Below, in pieces: positions 25,379-33,622 of a DNA stretch of 64,000 nucleotides. Source of the DNA: Mucilaginibacter agri (GTDB taxonomy: Bacteria; Bacteroidota; Bacteroidia; Sphingobacteriales; Sphingobacteriaceae); the NCBI RefSeq assembly GCF_009928685.1, contig NZ_WWEO01000040.1:186001-250000 (forward strand). Reading direction: 5' to 3'. The notes under the pieces are model-generated. The model did no database searches and had not been told where the DNA came from. It worked only from the letters and a program-made list of their open reading frames with translations. Each line of letters begins with the position of its first letter. Position 1 is the first letter of the stretch. A program made the translations under genes and the position numbers.

Positions 25379-26657
25379 CGATTCGGCAGTTAACCAGATC
25401 AGTTACTACCATATCCTGCTTTTTTTTATCTGCCTCCCGCTCGATCGTTTTTTCAGCGAGATTGTGCTTGTCAGCCTGGCTATCCATACGTTTATCAACC
25501 TCAAAAAAGCTGATTTGAAAGCCGCGTATGATCGTCGCGTTTTGGTGCTGCAGTCTATATTCTTTGTCACCGTGTTCAGTACCGTTTACACCACCGATTT
25601 GCATAATGCATTTAACGACTGGGGAATGCAGGTGGATATCTTTCTAATACCCCTTCTGTTTGCCTTGCACCGGCCATTAGTAACAAAATATAAAGATCAA
25701 CTGCTAAACGGTTTTGCTGCTAGCTGTGTTGCAGTATCATTGGTGCTGTTTGGGGTGGTGTTTCGTACTATCAGATATTTTCATCTCCCGTTAAGGGCAG
25801 TGTATTCATCTAGTTTTGTCAATCATAATTTCTCTAAACCAGTTGGTATTCACGCTACATTTTTTTCGGTATTGCTGGTTGCGGCGACAATCATCTTGTT
25901 TCAGAATTTACTAAATGAAAAGCGGAAATTAGCCAGGGCACTACTACTTTTCGGTGGTGCCGTTTTATTTGCGGCGTTAATTCAGTTGTCGTCCAAATCG
26001 GCCATTATTTCGCTCGTAATTGTGGGATATATTTTTGTGCCGCTATACCTGTTTAAAGGCCGCAAGCGGGTACTGTTGCTGGCTGGCTCGGTAGTGCTTA
26101 CTATATTGGGCGCGTTGCTGGTATTACGCTATGAGAGCCTGAAAACGAGGCTGTTTTCTGACATGGAAGCCGACGTTAACATGAACCGGATAGAACTGGT
26201 AACTGATTCGCGGCTCGACCGGTGGAAAGTTACCCTGGAAACCGCCCGTGCGAAACCAATATTGGGCTACGGCACAGGTACAGAAGATGAGGTTGTACAA
26301 CAGGCATTTTTTAAACACAAGTTATATCACTCATTCATCCACCGGCTGAATGCCCATAACGAATTTCTAAGTATCCTTATTAAAAGTGGAGCCATAGGTT
26401 TAGCCGTTTACCTATTTGTGCTCGGCTATTGTTTAACTGTTTCGGTAAGGGATAATAACTTACTTTTAACCACATGTGTGATATTGCTGATCAGCACATC
26501 TATAGCGGAGAATGCACTTGATGCCAATAAAGGGATTTACTTTTACGGGGCGTTTTTCTCACTCCTTTTGCTAAGCATTAAAACATCGCCCAAAGCGCAT
26601 ATTAAAAGGCAAAATGTGCAAAGCGAGGCAACCTTAACGCCCGCAGTAACGTGTTAG
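25356..26657 (+). CDS. O-antigen ligase/polymerase family protein (Wzy_C)
   Basis: 433 residues with about 11 helices. The diagnostic periplasmic loop is RLDRWKVTLETARAKPILGYGTGTEDEV ... RLNAHNEFLSILIKSGAIGLAVYLF (about 285-355), containing the conserved His-Asn-Glu of the Wzy_C/WaaL family. It either polymerises repeat units or ligates finished glycan to its acceptor. The gene at 20520 is the other candidate for one of these roles. It overlaps the upstream gene by 23 bases, so the operon is tightly packed. Confidence 0.88.
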   Translation: MKKFWRVNDSAVNQISYYHILLFFICLPLDRFFSEIVLVSLAIHTFINLKKADLKAAYDRRVLVLQSIFFVTVFSTVYTTDLHNAFNDWGMQVDIFLIPLLFALHRPLVTKYKDQLLNGFAASCVAVSLVLFGVVFRTIRYFHLPLRAVYSSSFVNHNFSKPVGIHATFFSVLLVAATIILFQNLLNEKRKLARALLLFGGAVLFAALIQLSSKSAIISLVIVGYIFVPLYLFKGRKRVLLLAGSVVLTILGALLVLRYESLKTRLFSDMEADVNMNRIELVTDSRLDRWKVTLETARAKPILGYGTGTEDEVVQQAFFKHKLYHSFIHRLNAHNEFLSILIKSGAIGLAVYLFVLGYCLTVSVRDNNLLLTTCVILLISTSIAENALDANKGIYFYGAFFSLLLLSIKTSPKAHIKRQNVQSEATLTPAVTC

Positions 26658-26692
26658 TAGTATACAATCGTAACGCTGCTAATCAAGTATCT

Positions 26693-27640
26693 ATGTATAA
26701 ACCTCACAGTTATATCGCAGATTTTTCGGGCATTAAAACACAGGTTTTATCGGCCCTGGCATATTATGATATTTTTAACTTTCCGCTCACAAAAGATGAG
26801 GTTTTTTTATTTATGACCGTGCGCTGCAAACTGGAGCAGGTGCACTACTGCCTCGAATATCTGGTAGATCATGGGCTTGTTTACCAGTTGGGTAATTACT
26901 ACGCGTTGAAGAACGATAGCTACATGGTTAGCCGCCGCGAAGTCGGCGCAAAAAAAGCGCAAGAGCTCTTAAGCATTGCCGAAAAAGTAAGTCGTTTTTT
27001 GGTGAAGTTTCCCTATGTGCGGGGGATTGCAGTGTCGGGTTCGCTGTCTAAAAAATATGCCGATGATCAGTCGGATATTGATTTTTTCATAATAACGGCG
27101 GCCAACCGGTTGTGGATCGCCCGCAGCTTGCTGCACCTGTTTAAAAAGCTCACGTTTCTGTTTAACAAGCAGCACTATTTCTGCATGAATTATTTTGTGG
27201 ATGAAGCGCGTACCGAAATTGTGGAACAAAACCTGTTTACAGCAACCGAAACCGTAACCCTTATACCCTTACAAGGCGATGTAACCTTTAATCGCTTTTT
27301 TAATGCCAATACCTGGACGCGCAGCTATTTACCTAATCACCTGATGCGGGTAGCCTATGCAGAACCGGTGAAACGCGGCTGGCTAAAAAGACTTACCGAA
27401 ACTATCTTCAACAATCCCATCGGCAACGCGCTCGATAACTGGTTGATGAACCTAACCGCCCGTAGCTGGAACAAAAAGACGGCACAAGGCCGCTTAAATC
27501 AGCGTGGTGTATTGATGAGTATGATGGCTACCAAAGGCTATGCAAAACCTAATCCCGTTAATTTTCAAAGCCGCATAATGACTTTTTATAATGAAAAGGT
27601 AGCGCGGGTAACTAAAGATCTGGAGCAGAATATTTTTTGA
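26693..27640 (+). CDS. Nucleotidyltransferase-domain protein in the glycan locus
   Basis: With the ATG at 26693 the protein has 315 residues; a GTG at 26651 would add 14 and overlap the previous stop. Residues about 15-85 look like a winged-helix domain (LSALAYYDIFNFPLTKDEVFLFM), followed by a minimal nucleotidyltransferase core GIAVSGSLSKKYADDQSDIDFFII (GS...DxD). The rest is helical and basic. Such proteins recur in Bacteroidota surface-glycan loci, but their substrate is not established. It is the last gene of the plus-strand run and is followed by a strong hairpin. Aminoglycoside-type transfer or toxin-antitoxin function is not supported. Confidence 0.7.
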   Translation: MYKPHSYIADFSGIKTQVLSALAYYDIFNFPLTKDEVFLFMTVRCKLEQVHYCLEYLVDHGLVYQLGNYYALKNDSYMVSRREVGAKKAQELLSIAEKVSRFLVKFPYVRGIAVSGSLSKKYADDQSDIDFFIITAANRLWIARSLLHLFKKLTFLFNKQHYFCMNYFVDEARTEIVEQNLFTATETVTLIPLQGDVTFNRFFNANTWTRSYLPNHLMRVAYAEPVKRGWLKRLTETIFNNPIGNALDNWLMNLTARSWNKKTAQGRLNQRGVLMSMMATKGYAKPNPVNFQSRIMTFYNEKVARVTKDLEQNIF

Positions 27641-27660
27641 GGCTGCGCAATTATAACATT

Positions 27661-27692
27661 TTGTCATCTCGAAGTAGGAGAGATCTTATGCG
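27661..27692 (+). repeat. Half-copy of a GTCATCTCGA-type dispersed repeat
   Basis: TTGTCATCTCGAAGTAGGAG followed by AGATCTT resembles the left arm of the palindromic elements elsewhere in the window, but no matching right arm (AGATCTCTCC...GAGATGAC) follows. It looks like a decayed or solo half. Confidence 0.4.
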
Positions 27693-27702
27693 GAACGAAC
27701 AT

Positions 27703-27734
27703 GGTAACTGCATGCGACAACGCATTCAGTTACC
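27703..27734. terminator. Strong bidirectional hairpin between convergent glycan genes
   Basis: GGTAACTG (27703-27710) pairs with CAGTTACC (27727-27734), and inside ATGCG (27712-27716) pairs with CGCAT (27721-27725) around an ACAA tetraloop, with one mismatch. TTTT follows on the plus strand. It ends the nucleotidyltransferase gene and overlaps the stop of the minus-strand methyltransferase. Confidence 0.75.
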
Positions 27735-28542
27735 TTTTCCTAAACGATATAATAAAATAATCGCCCCAATATTTAAATGGAAAGCTACTTTTAAACCTGT
27801 TTTCCAGCTTTTGCAACAGGCGGTAGTTTTTGGGGTGCTTCTCGGCAAAACCTTCGATATAGGATGGTGGTACAAACGTGCAAAGTCCTTCTAAACCCAC
27901 TAAATCATAGTCTTTCTTCATTCGTTTGACTAAGTACGATGGATTATAATACCAGCAGGTAAAATACTGACCTTCGATATGTGCGGTACGGCCTTTGCCG
28001 GCAAACCATCTGCGGGTTGCCGTTCTAAACTTTCCTTTAAAAATGAGCAGCGACTCCCAAAGGCAAAATTTGGGTATAATCACCATGGTTGCTATCCCGC
28101 CAGGTTTTAGTAAGTCGTTGAAAGAGGCCAGTACTTTATCTAATTCGTCGGTGCAGTTCAATCCGCCGAAATTAGAGAATATGGCATCATAAGGGCCGCG
28201 GCTTTGCAAGTTGTCCAAACGCGTAAAAGAACATAACTCGGTACTGATTTGAGCATTGCTTATCAACGAAGCGGCTTTTTGCTTTAGCCTTTGCTGCATA
28301 CCTTCGGAAATGTCCGTAGCGTGTATGCTATGGCCTTGTTGTGCAAAATAGATCGCATCTTCGCCAGTACCACTGTTGAGTTCGAGAATGTGGCTGTCTG
28401 GTTGTAGTCGGCTTAAAAAATGTTCACGCACGTGTTTGCGCTTGTAATGCACAATGGTATTGCCTGAATAGATCTCATCAAATATGGCCGACTGCTTAGA
28501 GAATGCCGCACCGGCTTGTTGTTCGTGTAAGACGGATGTCAT
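27730..28542 (-). CDS. Class I SAM-dependent methyltransferase
   Basis: 270 residues. The SAM-binding motif I is SHILELNSGTGEDAIYFAQQGHSIHATDIS (about 55-85), with a following acidic residue at the end of beta-2 and GPYDAIFSNFGGLNC as motif IV. It is the last gene of the minus-strand radical SAM operon; its start overlaps the upstream radical SAM stop by 4 bases. It may methylate the product of those enzymes or a sugar of the glycan. The acceptor (O-, N- or C-) is unknown. Confidence 0.85.
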   Translation of the reverse strand: MTSVLHEQQAGAAFSKQSAIFDEIYSGNTIVHYKRKHVREHFLSRLQPDSHILELNSGTGEDAIYFAQQGHSIHATDISEGMQQRLKQKAASLISNAQISTELCSFTRLDNLQSRGPYDAIFSNFGGLNCTDELDKVLASFNDLLKPGGIATMVIIPKFCLWESLLIFKGKFRTATRRWFAGKGRTAHIEGQYFTCWYYNPSYLVKRMKKDYDLVGLEGLCTFVPPSYIEGFAEKHPKNYRLLQKLENRFKSSFPFKYWGDYFIISFRKR

Positions 28543-30002
28543 GCAGTTTCGGCGTTGTTAAGTTTGATCTTTTCTAACCAGGTAGCCGGCAGGTAATAGA
28601 TAATAGAAAGCGCTTTTTTTATCGTGCCCGTGTCAACAGCTAGCGGCGAACGCAGCAGCTGCAGCATCCCCGCGCGGGCCAGATGGCGGTGGTAATTGCG
28701 GTGCACGTATTTATGTAACTGCTTATAAAATGCAGGCGGATAGGTATTACGGAACATCAGTGCCATCTCGTCGGAGTCAGTCCAGTTGGTTTTATCTTTG
28801 AGCTGCTCTTTAACGCGATCGAAGAAAACCGTACCCGGCAGCGGGTAGGATACCGAAATGCCGATCTCGTAAGGGAGCAACTGGTTGATCATCTGCACCG
28901 TTTTACCAATATCCTCCTTAGTTTCCGACGGATAGCCAAACTGGATAAAAAAGGAGGGATGAATATTATGCTTTTTCAATAGCGCAGTTGCTTTATGGAT
29001 CTGCTCTATGGTGGTACCTTTATCCATAGCATCCAGTATTTTCTGCGAGCCGCTTTCGGCACCGATCCAGGCGTTTTCGCAACCCGCGCGTTCAAGGGAA
29101 GCCACTTCGGCGTCTTCCAAAAGTAAATCGGCTCGTGACTGGATCTTGAATTTAAACTGAAGCCCGGATTGTTCTATCAAATCGGCAAAGGTTTGTACCC
29201 AACCCGGTTTCAACCCAAAGATATCGTCGCAGAACCAAATATGATCAAATTTGAACATCCGCTGCATCAAGGTTAGTTCCTTAACCACATGCTCTGGCGA
29301 ACGCGAGTTATAACGATTGCCATAAATCGGTTTGGCGCACCAGTTGCACTTGAAAGGGCAACCGCGTGTGGTGCTCATATTCATAGAGAAATAACCCTTG
29401 CTTTTAAGCCAGGCATTTCGGTAGGGTGTTATGTCAATCAAATCCCAGGCAGCGAAGGGCAAGTGGTCGAGGTCTTTGATAACCTTGCGAGGCGTCGATT
29501 TAACGGGCGCACCATTTAAAATGAAACTTATGCCCGCAATATCCAGTGGATTAAATAATTCTTCCGATGAAAGCGCTTCAATCAGTTCGGGCAGTGTTTC
29601 ATCAGCTTCGCCTATTAAAACATAATCAGCACCCTCGTTTAAATATTCTTTATAACGGTCGGTAGAGTCGGAGCTGGAAACAATTACGGTGCAGCCCTGT
29701 GCTTTAGCCATTTTACACATCTCAAAAGCGGCCTCGCGCATATTGGTGAGGCACATTTTGGTGAGATAGTTAAAGCCATCGTCGTAAATCACAAAATAAT
29801 CGGGGCGGGTTTGTATCGAGGCGGCAACATCATCCGGACAGTGTGCAAACATCGTATCAAAAAAAGTAACCTCGTAATCCCGGTCACGCAAAATAGAAGC
29901 CGCGTAAAGTGTAGCCAGCGGAGCATACGGCTGGCCGATCTGCCACTGTTTTTTATCAAACCGCAGAAAATAGGAATGGGTTAATAATACATGTGCAGCC
30001 AT
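28539..30002 (-). CDS. B12-binding-domain radical SAM protein (downstream copy)
   Basis: 487 residues. An N-terminal Rossmann-like cobalamin-binding domain (about 1-150, with YAPLATLYAASILRDRDYEVTFFDTMF) precedes the radical SAM barrel with the cluster motif RGCPFKCNWCAKP (CX3CX2C, about 215-228) and GAESGSQKILDAMDKGTT. The C-terminal extension is about 100 residues. Such enzymes typically methylate unactivated carbons or make C-C bonds using methylcobalamin or the 5'-deoxyadenosyl radical. It lies 3 bases from the upstream radical SAM gene. The cobalamin role is family inference, since the loop ligand motif is not conserved in this class. Confidence 0.88.
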   Translation of the reverse strand: MAAHVLLTHSYFLRFDKKQWQIGQPYAPLATLYAASILRDRDYEVTFFDTMFAHCPDDVAASIQTRPDYFVIYDDGFNYLTKMCLTNMREAAFEMCKMAKAQGCTVIVSSSDSTDRYKEYLNEGADYVLIGEADETLPELIEALSSEELFNPLDIAGISFILNGAPVKSTPRKVIKDLDHLPFAAWDLIDITPYRNAWLKSKGYFSMNMSTTRGCPFKCNWCAKPIYGNRYNSRSPEHVVKELTLMQRMFKFDHIWFCDDIFGLKPGWVQTFADLIEQSGLQFKFKIQSRADLLLEDAEVASLERAGCENAWIGAESGSQKILDAMDKGTTIEQIHKATALLKKHNIHPSFFIQFGYPSETKEDIGKTVQMINQLLPYEIGISVSYPLPGTVFFDRVKEQLKDKTNWTDSDEMALMFRNTYPPAFYKQLHKYVHRNYHRHLARAGMLQLLRSPLAVDTGTIKKALSIIYYLPATWLEKIKLNNAETA

Positions 30003-30005
30003 AAC

Positions 30006-31049
30006 TTAATTTAAATGAGCGGTGGGTGGTAAGTTTAACGAGCATACACAACGGGCACAAGTATCATTTTGCCCCTCCTTTAATATTTTTCGGAAGGCAA
30101 TGGCCTCGGGTGTATTTAAGATTTCGTTAAGGCTTTTGTCGCGGATGTTACCCATAGATTCGTGGAAGAAACAGGGCTTCACACTGCCATCGGCTTCAAT
30201 AACGGTTGATACCCAAGGGGCATTACACTTTTTGAATGGAAATGGATTTAAGCCATAAAACGCAGCGTAATACCGGTATATGTTGTACAACTTCTCGTCA
30301 GATTCGGCTACCAGCCCTGGGTGGCGGCGGCTGATGATCACTACCTTGTTTACGGCTTTAATCAATTCAGGCAGTTCGTTTTCTTGTATCAATACCTCAT
30401 CCTGGCGCGGTGTTTCCCAAGCCATTTGGCGGTTAAAGGCATGGCTAGTTACGTCCGCAGGTAAAAAGCTGATCTGCTGTATCCCCATACTCCGGGCAGC
30501 CTGGATAATATCAGGCCATTTACGGAAGTTAAGGCGGTGGACAACGCTACGGGCGGTAATCTTGAAATCGGGTTTTAACGATTTCAAGAAGGCAATACCT
30601 TCGCGCATTTTGCGGAAAGCGCCAGGCACGTTGCGGATCTGGTCATGCAGTTGCTCGTCGCCATCTAAAGAAACTATTACTTCATCAACGTACTTAACAA
30701 TATCATAGGCGTGTTTCCGGATAGAAAGGCCAGTGGTAAGCAACACAATTTTAATGTTATGCGGCCTAAGTAATTCGCAAAGCTTAAAAAAATGTGGATT
30801 AAGCAAGGCCTCGCCGCCCGACATTACAACTTGCTGCGTACCCAGTTTTTTAAAAGTAGCCAGCAGGTCGGAAATATCGGTTTCGGTAAGTTGTTTCAGG
30901 TTCTTGTTGTCCTTCCAGATGTCGCACATTACGCAGCGGCAGTTGCAGGCGCTATGAGGCATTAGTATGGCAATGGGCAGGGCATGTATCCTGTCGGTTT
31001 CGAGGGTACGTACGCGCTGCACAGTATGATAGATGTTTTTGAGTTGCAT
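30006..31049 (-). CDS. Radical SAM/SPASM-like protein
   Basis: 347 residues. The 4Fe-4S motif is PHSACNCRCVMCDIW (CX3CX2C, about 34-46). The C-terminal region contains the Cys set KCNAPW, VKPCFF and DTCARCVC, which fits a SPASM/twitch auxiliary cluster. SPASM enzymes usually modify peptides or sugars (for example dehydrogenation in aminoglycoside biosynthesis). It sits between two B12-type radical SAM genes with gaps of 13 and 3 bases. No short precursor peptide gene was seen nearby, so a sugar or small-molecule substrate is more likely than a RiPP. Confidence 0.87.
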   Translation of the reverse strand: MQLKNIYHTVQRVRTLETDRIHALPIAILMPHSACNCRCVMCDIWKDNKNLKQLTETDISDLLATFKKLGTQQVVMSGGEALLNPHFFKLCELLRPHNIKIVLLTTGLSIRKHAYDIVKYVDEVIVSLDGDEQLHDQIRNVPGAFRKMREGIAFLKSLKPDFKITARSVVHRLNFRKWPDIIQAARSMGIQQISFLPADVTSHAFNRQMAWETPRQDEVLIQENELPELIKAVNKVVIISRRHPGLVAESDEKLYNIYRYYAAFYGLNPFPFKKCNAPWVSTVIEADGSVKPCFFHESMGNIRDKSLNEILNTPEAIAFRKILKEGQNDTCARCVCSLNLPPTAHLN

Positions 31050-31062
31050 GTGGGTTCTGTTG

Positions 31063-32562
31063 TTAAAATCCCTGAATTTCTGGTTGACGGTAGCGCCAAA
31101 CCTTTTGTAAAAGTTTAATCTCGTAAGGGTAGTGGTACAAGCTGGTGCGATAACGCAGGTTGGCCAACAGCTTAATAGCCTTACGTTTAATAACGTTCAG
31201 TTTAATATCTGTAACTGTAGGGTAGCAGCCGTTAAGTACGGTTTCGAAATTGCGGATTTTGTCTACCATTTCAGGCTTTAGCCAGGGCGTTAACGGGTTT
31301 TTGCGAAGATCAAAATTCTCCCAGGCCGGGCTAATCCAGTCTTCCAGAACCTGGGGGAATTTAAACCCGGCCTCCACCACCTGCTTATACAATTCCGACC
31401 CCTCTGTGGCTACCGGGCTATAGGTATAAATCACAATTTCTGTTTTTGGGTTAATAGCCTTTACTTTTTTAATAAAGTCTATATCGAAGTCAATCTGCTT
31501 CATTACTTCCTCGGGCGTCGGGGCGGGGGTGCCTAGCACAAAAGAGTATTCGGGGATAATGTCAAATTTCTTTAACCGCTCGGCAAAGCGTAGTATTTGT
31601 GCGCCGTTTTGTGTTCCGCCTTTATCCATCTGCTCCAACACCGCATCATTACCACTCTCGGCACCAAAGAAAATAATTTTACAACCCGACCGTCGGATCA
31701 GTTCCAGCGACTCGTCTTTAAACTTATCCATGGTATCAATGCGCGCCATGCCCCACCAGGTCATGTTATCATTCATTACCAGTTTGGCAAATTCAACCGC
31801 ACGTTTTTCAGAAACAAAGAAGTTGTTGTCGTGAAACTCTATGGCATCGGCACCCCATTTTTCTTTAATATATTTTACATCCTTATAAATGTTCTGGGCC
31901 GATTTCCCTTTCCAGCGTGCCTCATAAATTGGCACAACAGAACAAAACGAACAGGTAAATGGACAGCCAATACTCGAGTGATAGGCCAACGTATGATCGC
32001 CCAGGTAGGTTTTTCCTAGAAATTTCGGAATAGGATAAAATTCGTTCAGCTTATCGTAGGGCAGCGGCGGCAAAGTGTCCTGATCGAGCAGATCGGCTTT
32101 GGCGGTTTTGTAGATCTTGCCATCAACCTTGTAGATCAGGTTTTTGATCAGCTCATAAGGTTGAAAGTTTTCCAGCGCATCCACCAGTTGCAAAAAGGCG
32201 TGATCGCCAGGGCCGTTGATAATAAAATCAACATAGCCCGAGTTTAGCGAAACCTGATCGTATATAGATGGAAAGTATCCACCCCAAACCATGGTGGTGT
32301 TAGGATAGTGCTTTTTAATATGTTTAGAAATGGGTATTGCTTGCCTTAACTGAGGGCCGGGTATTACCGTGAAACCCAGGTAACGAAATTCGCCGGTATC
32401 TAGGTAGCTGGTTATTTTTTTAAGGGCATCGTGTTCGCAGTTTCCATCTACAATTACCCACTCGTACTTGCCTTCAACAGAGGCGGCAATGTTAAGGATG
32501 GAGTTAGGTATGCGATATTTGTTATTGGCGCTACGGGGGTTAAACAGCAATATTTTGTTCAT
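31063..32562 (-). CDS. B12-binding-domain radical SAM protein (upstream copy)
   Basis: 499 residues. The cobalamin-binding-like domain (about 1-155) opens MNKILLFNPRSANNKYRIPN, and the radical SAM motif is SIGCPFTCSFCSVVP (about 200-214). GAESGNDAVLEQMDKGG is the conserved SAM-contact strand. It is the first gene of the four-gene minus-strand operon and is divergent from the methyltransferase gene at 32852. It is not a recent duplicate of the 28539-30002 protein: the N-termini and spacing differ. Substrate unknown. Confidence 0.88.
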   Translation of the reverse strand: MNKILLFNPRSANNKYRIPNSILNIAASVEGKYEWVIVDGNCEHDALKKITSYLDTGEFRYLGFTVIPGPQLRQAIPISKHIKKHYPNTTMVWGGYFPSIYDQVSLNSGYVDFIINGPGDHAFLQLVDALENFQPYELIKNLIYKVDGKIYKTAKADLLDQDTLPPLPYDKLNEFYPIPKFLGKTYLGDHTLAYHSSIGCPFTCSFCSVVPIYEARWKGKSAQNIYKDVKYIKEKWGADAIEFHDNNFFVSEKRAVEFAKLVMNDNMTWWGMARIDTMDKFKDESLELIRRSGCKIIFFGAESGNDAVLEQMDKGGTQNGAQILRFAERLKKFDIIPEYSFVLGTPAPTPEEVMKQIDFDIDFIKKVKAINPKTEIVIYTYSPVATEGSELYKQVVEAGFKFPQVLEDWISPAWENFDLRKNPLTPWLKPEMVDKIRNFETVLNGCYPTVTDIKLNVIKRKAIKLLANLRYRTSLYHYPYEIKLLQKVWRYRQPEIQGF

Positions 32563-32651
32563 TTTTCAGCGAGCTTCTGTATAAAGATTACGCTGCGATT
32601 TTGGCATTGGTTGCCTTGTGGAATGATTAAAATGGGCGACAAATCTCCTAA

Positions 32652-32760
32652 ATAAACTCCCTCCCCAGGGGAGGGGTATGTTGGCCCGTAATATGGCAGG
32701 GAGGGGTCTCTCAACAGCCTTGGTGCAGACACCCCTCCCTGCCCTCCCAAGGGAGGGAAT
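32652..32760. repeat. GC-rich CTCCCTCCCC/GGGGAGGG compound palindrome
   Basis: The element begins with the small palindrome CTCCCTCCCCAGGGGAGGGG and ends with CCCTCCCAAGGGAGGGAAT. Inside, GGCAGGGAGGGGTCT (about 32693-32707) pairs with the nearly complementary AGACACCCCTCCCTGCC (about 32727-32743). It fills the gap between the divergent radical SAM operon and the methyltransferase operon, so it must overlap or abut their promoters. Composition is unlike the AT-rich surroundings. It resembles dispersed repeats of Bacteroidota genomes; mobility is inference. Confidence 0.65.
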
Positions 32761-32851
32761 CGCACAAGGCCGCGCTTTTTTTCACCATGGCCGTTGAAAT
32801 GGCAACCATTACCCCGTTTGGGTCGTATTATTTGAGTAAAGCCGCTATAAA

Positions 32852-33622
32852 ATGATCGCTCAACTCAAAGGTTATCTTAACCATTTCAGATTTACTAAAC
32901 CTGTTCCGGACACGCCATCTGAAACAGCTTACGACTTGTGGGCGGCCGAGTACGACCGTCAGCCCGATAACCTGATGCTGGCTTTGGACGAGCAGATCTT
33001 CGGCTCGTTACTGAAAACCATCGACCTGAAAGATAAAATAGTGGCAGATATGGGTTGCGGTACGGGCAGGCACTGGTCTAAATTGTTTAAGGGGCAACCT
33101 GCGCGTTTAACTGGTTACGACGTTTCGGGAGGTATGCTCGACGAATTGAAGCGCAAATATCCGCAGGCCGATATAGTAAAATTAACCGGCGATCTGGTGC
33201 CTCAGCTTAACGATAACTCATTAGATATAATTGTCTCGACCCTTACGGTAGCGCATATTGATAACATTGATGATGTGGTTAATGCCTGGGTAAAAGCGCT
33301 TAAACCGGAAGCTGCTGTTATTATTACCGACTTCCATCCTGAAGCATTGGCCATGGGGGGTAAACGTACCTTTAGTGTACAAAACCAAAAAATCACCATA
33401 CATAATAACGTACATCCCGTTAGCATGCTTATCAATAAATTGGCTGCTCATGGCTTTGGCATCACCGCACTGGAAGAGCGTTTGGTTGATGAAAGCGTTA
33501 AGCATTACTACGAAAAGAAAAATGCTTTAGGGGTTTACGAAAAATTTAAAGGTCGGCCTATTATTTACGGCATGTGTTTAAGCAGAACTAAAAATGATAC
33601 TCCGCAACCTGCACTTAATTAA
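32852..33622 (+). CDS. Class I SAM-dependent methyltransferase (UbiE/BioC-like)
   Basis: 256 residues. SAM-binding motif I KIVADMGCGTGRHWSKLFKG (about 59-78), a YDVSGGMLDELKRKYP second strand and NSLDIIVSTLTVAHI as motif IV/V give a confident Methyltransf_11 assignment. The opening KPVPDTPSETAYDLWAAEYDRQPDN is typical of methyltransferases acting on lipids or small molecules. Its end overlaps the amidohydrolase start by 29 bases. It begins the plus-strand operon facing the radical SAM genes; substrate unknown. Confidence 0.88.
   Translation: MIAQLKGYLNHFRFTKPVPDTPSETAYDLWAAEYDRQPDNLMLALDEQIFGSLLKTIDLKDKIVADMGCGTGRHWSKLFKGQPARLTGYDVSGGMLDELKRKYPQADIVKLTGDLVPQLNDNSLDIIVSTLTVAHIDNIDDVVNAWVKALKPEAAVIITDFHPEALAMGGKRTFSVQNQKITIHNNVHPVSMLINKLAAHGFGITALEERLVDESVKHYYEKKNALGVYEKFKGRPIIYGMCLSRTKNDTPQPALN

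Noticed and set aside
30280..30708. 142-codon frame opposite the SPASM-like radical SAM gene
   Set aside because: Serine-rich translation without motifs, inside a protein with clear Fe-S cysteines.
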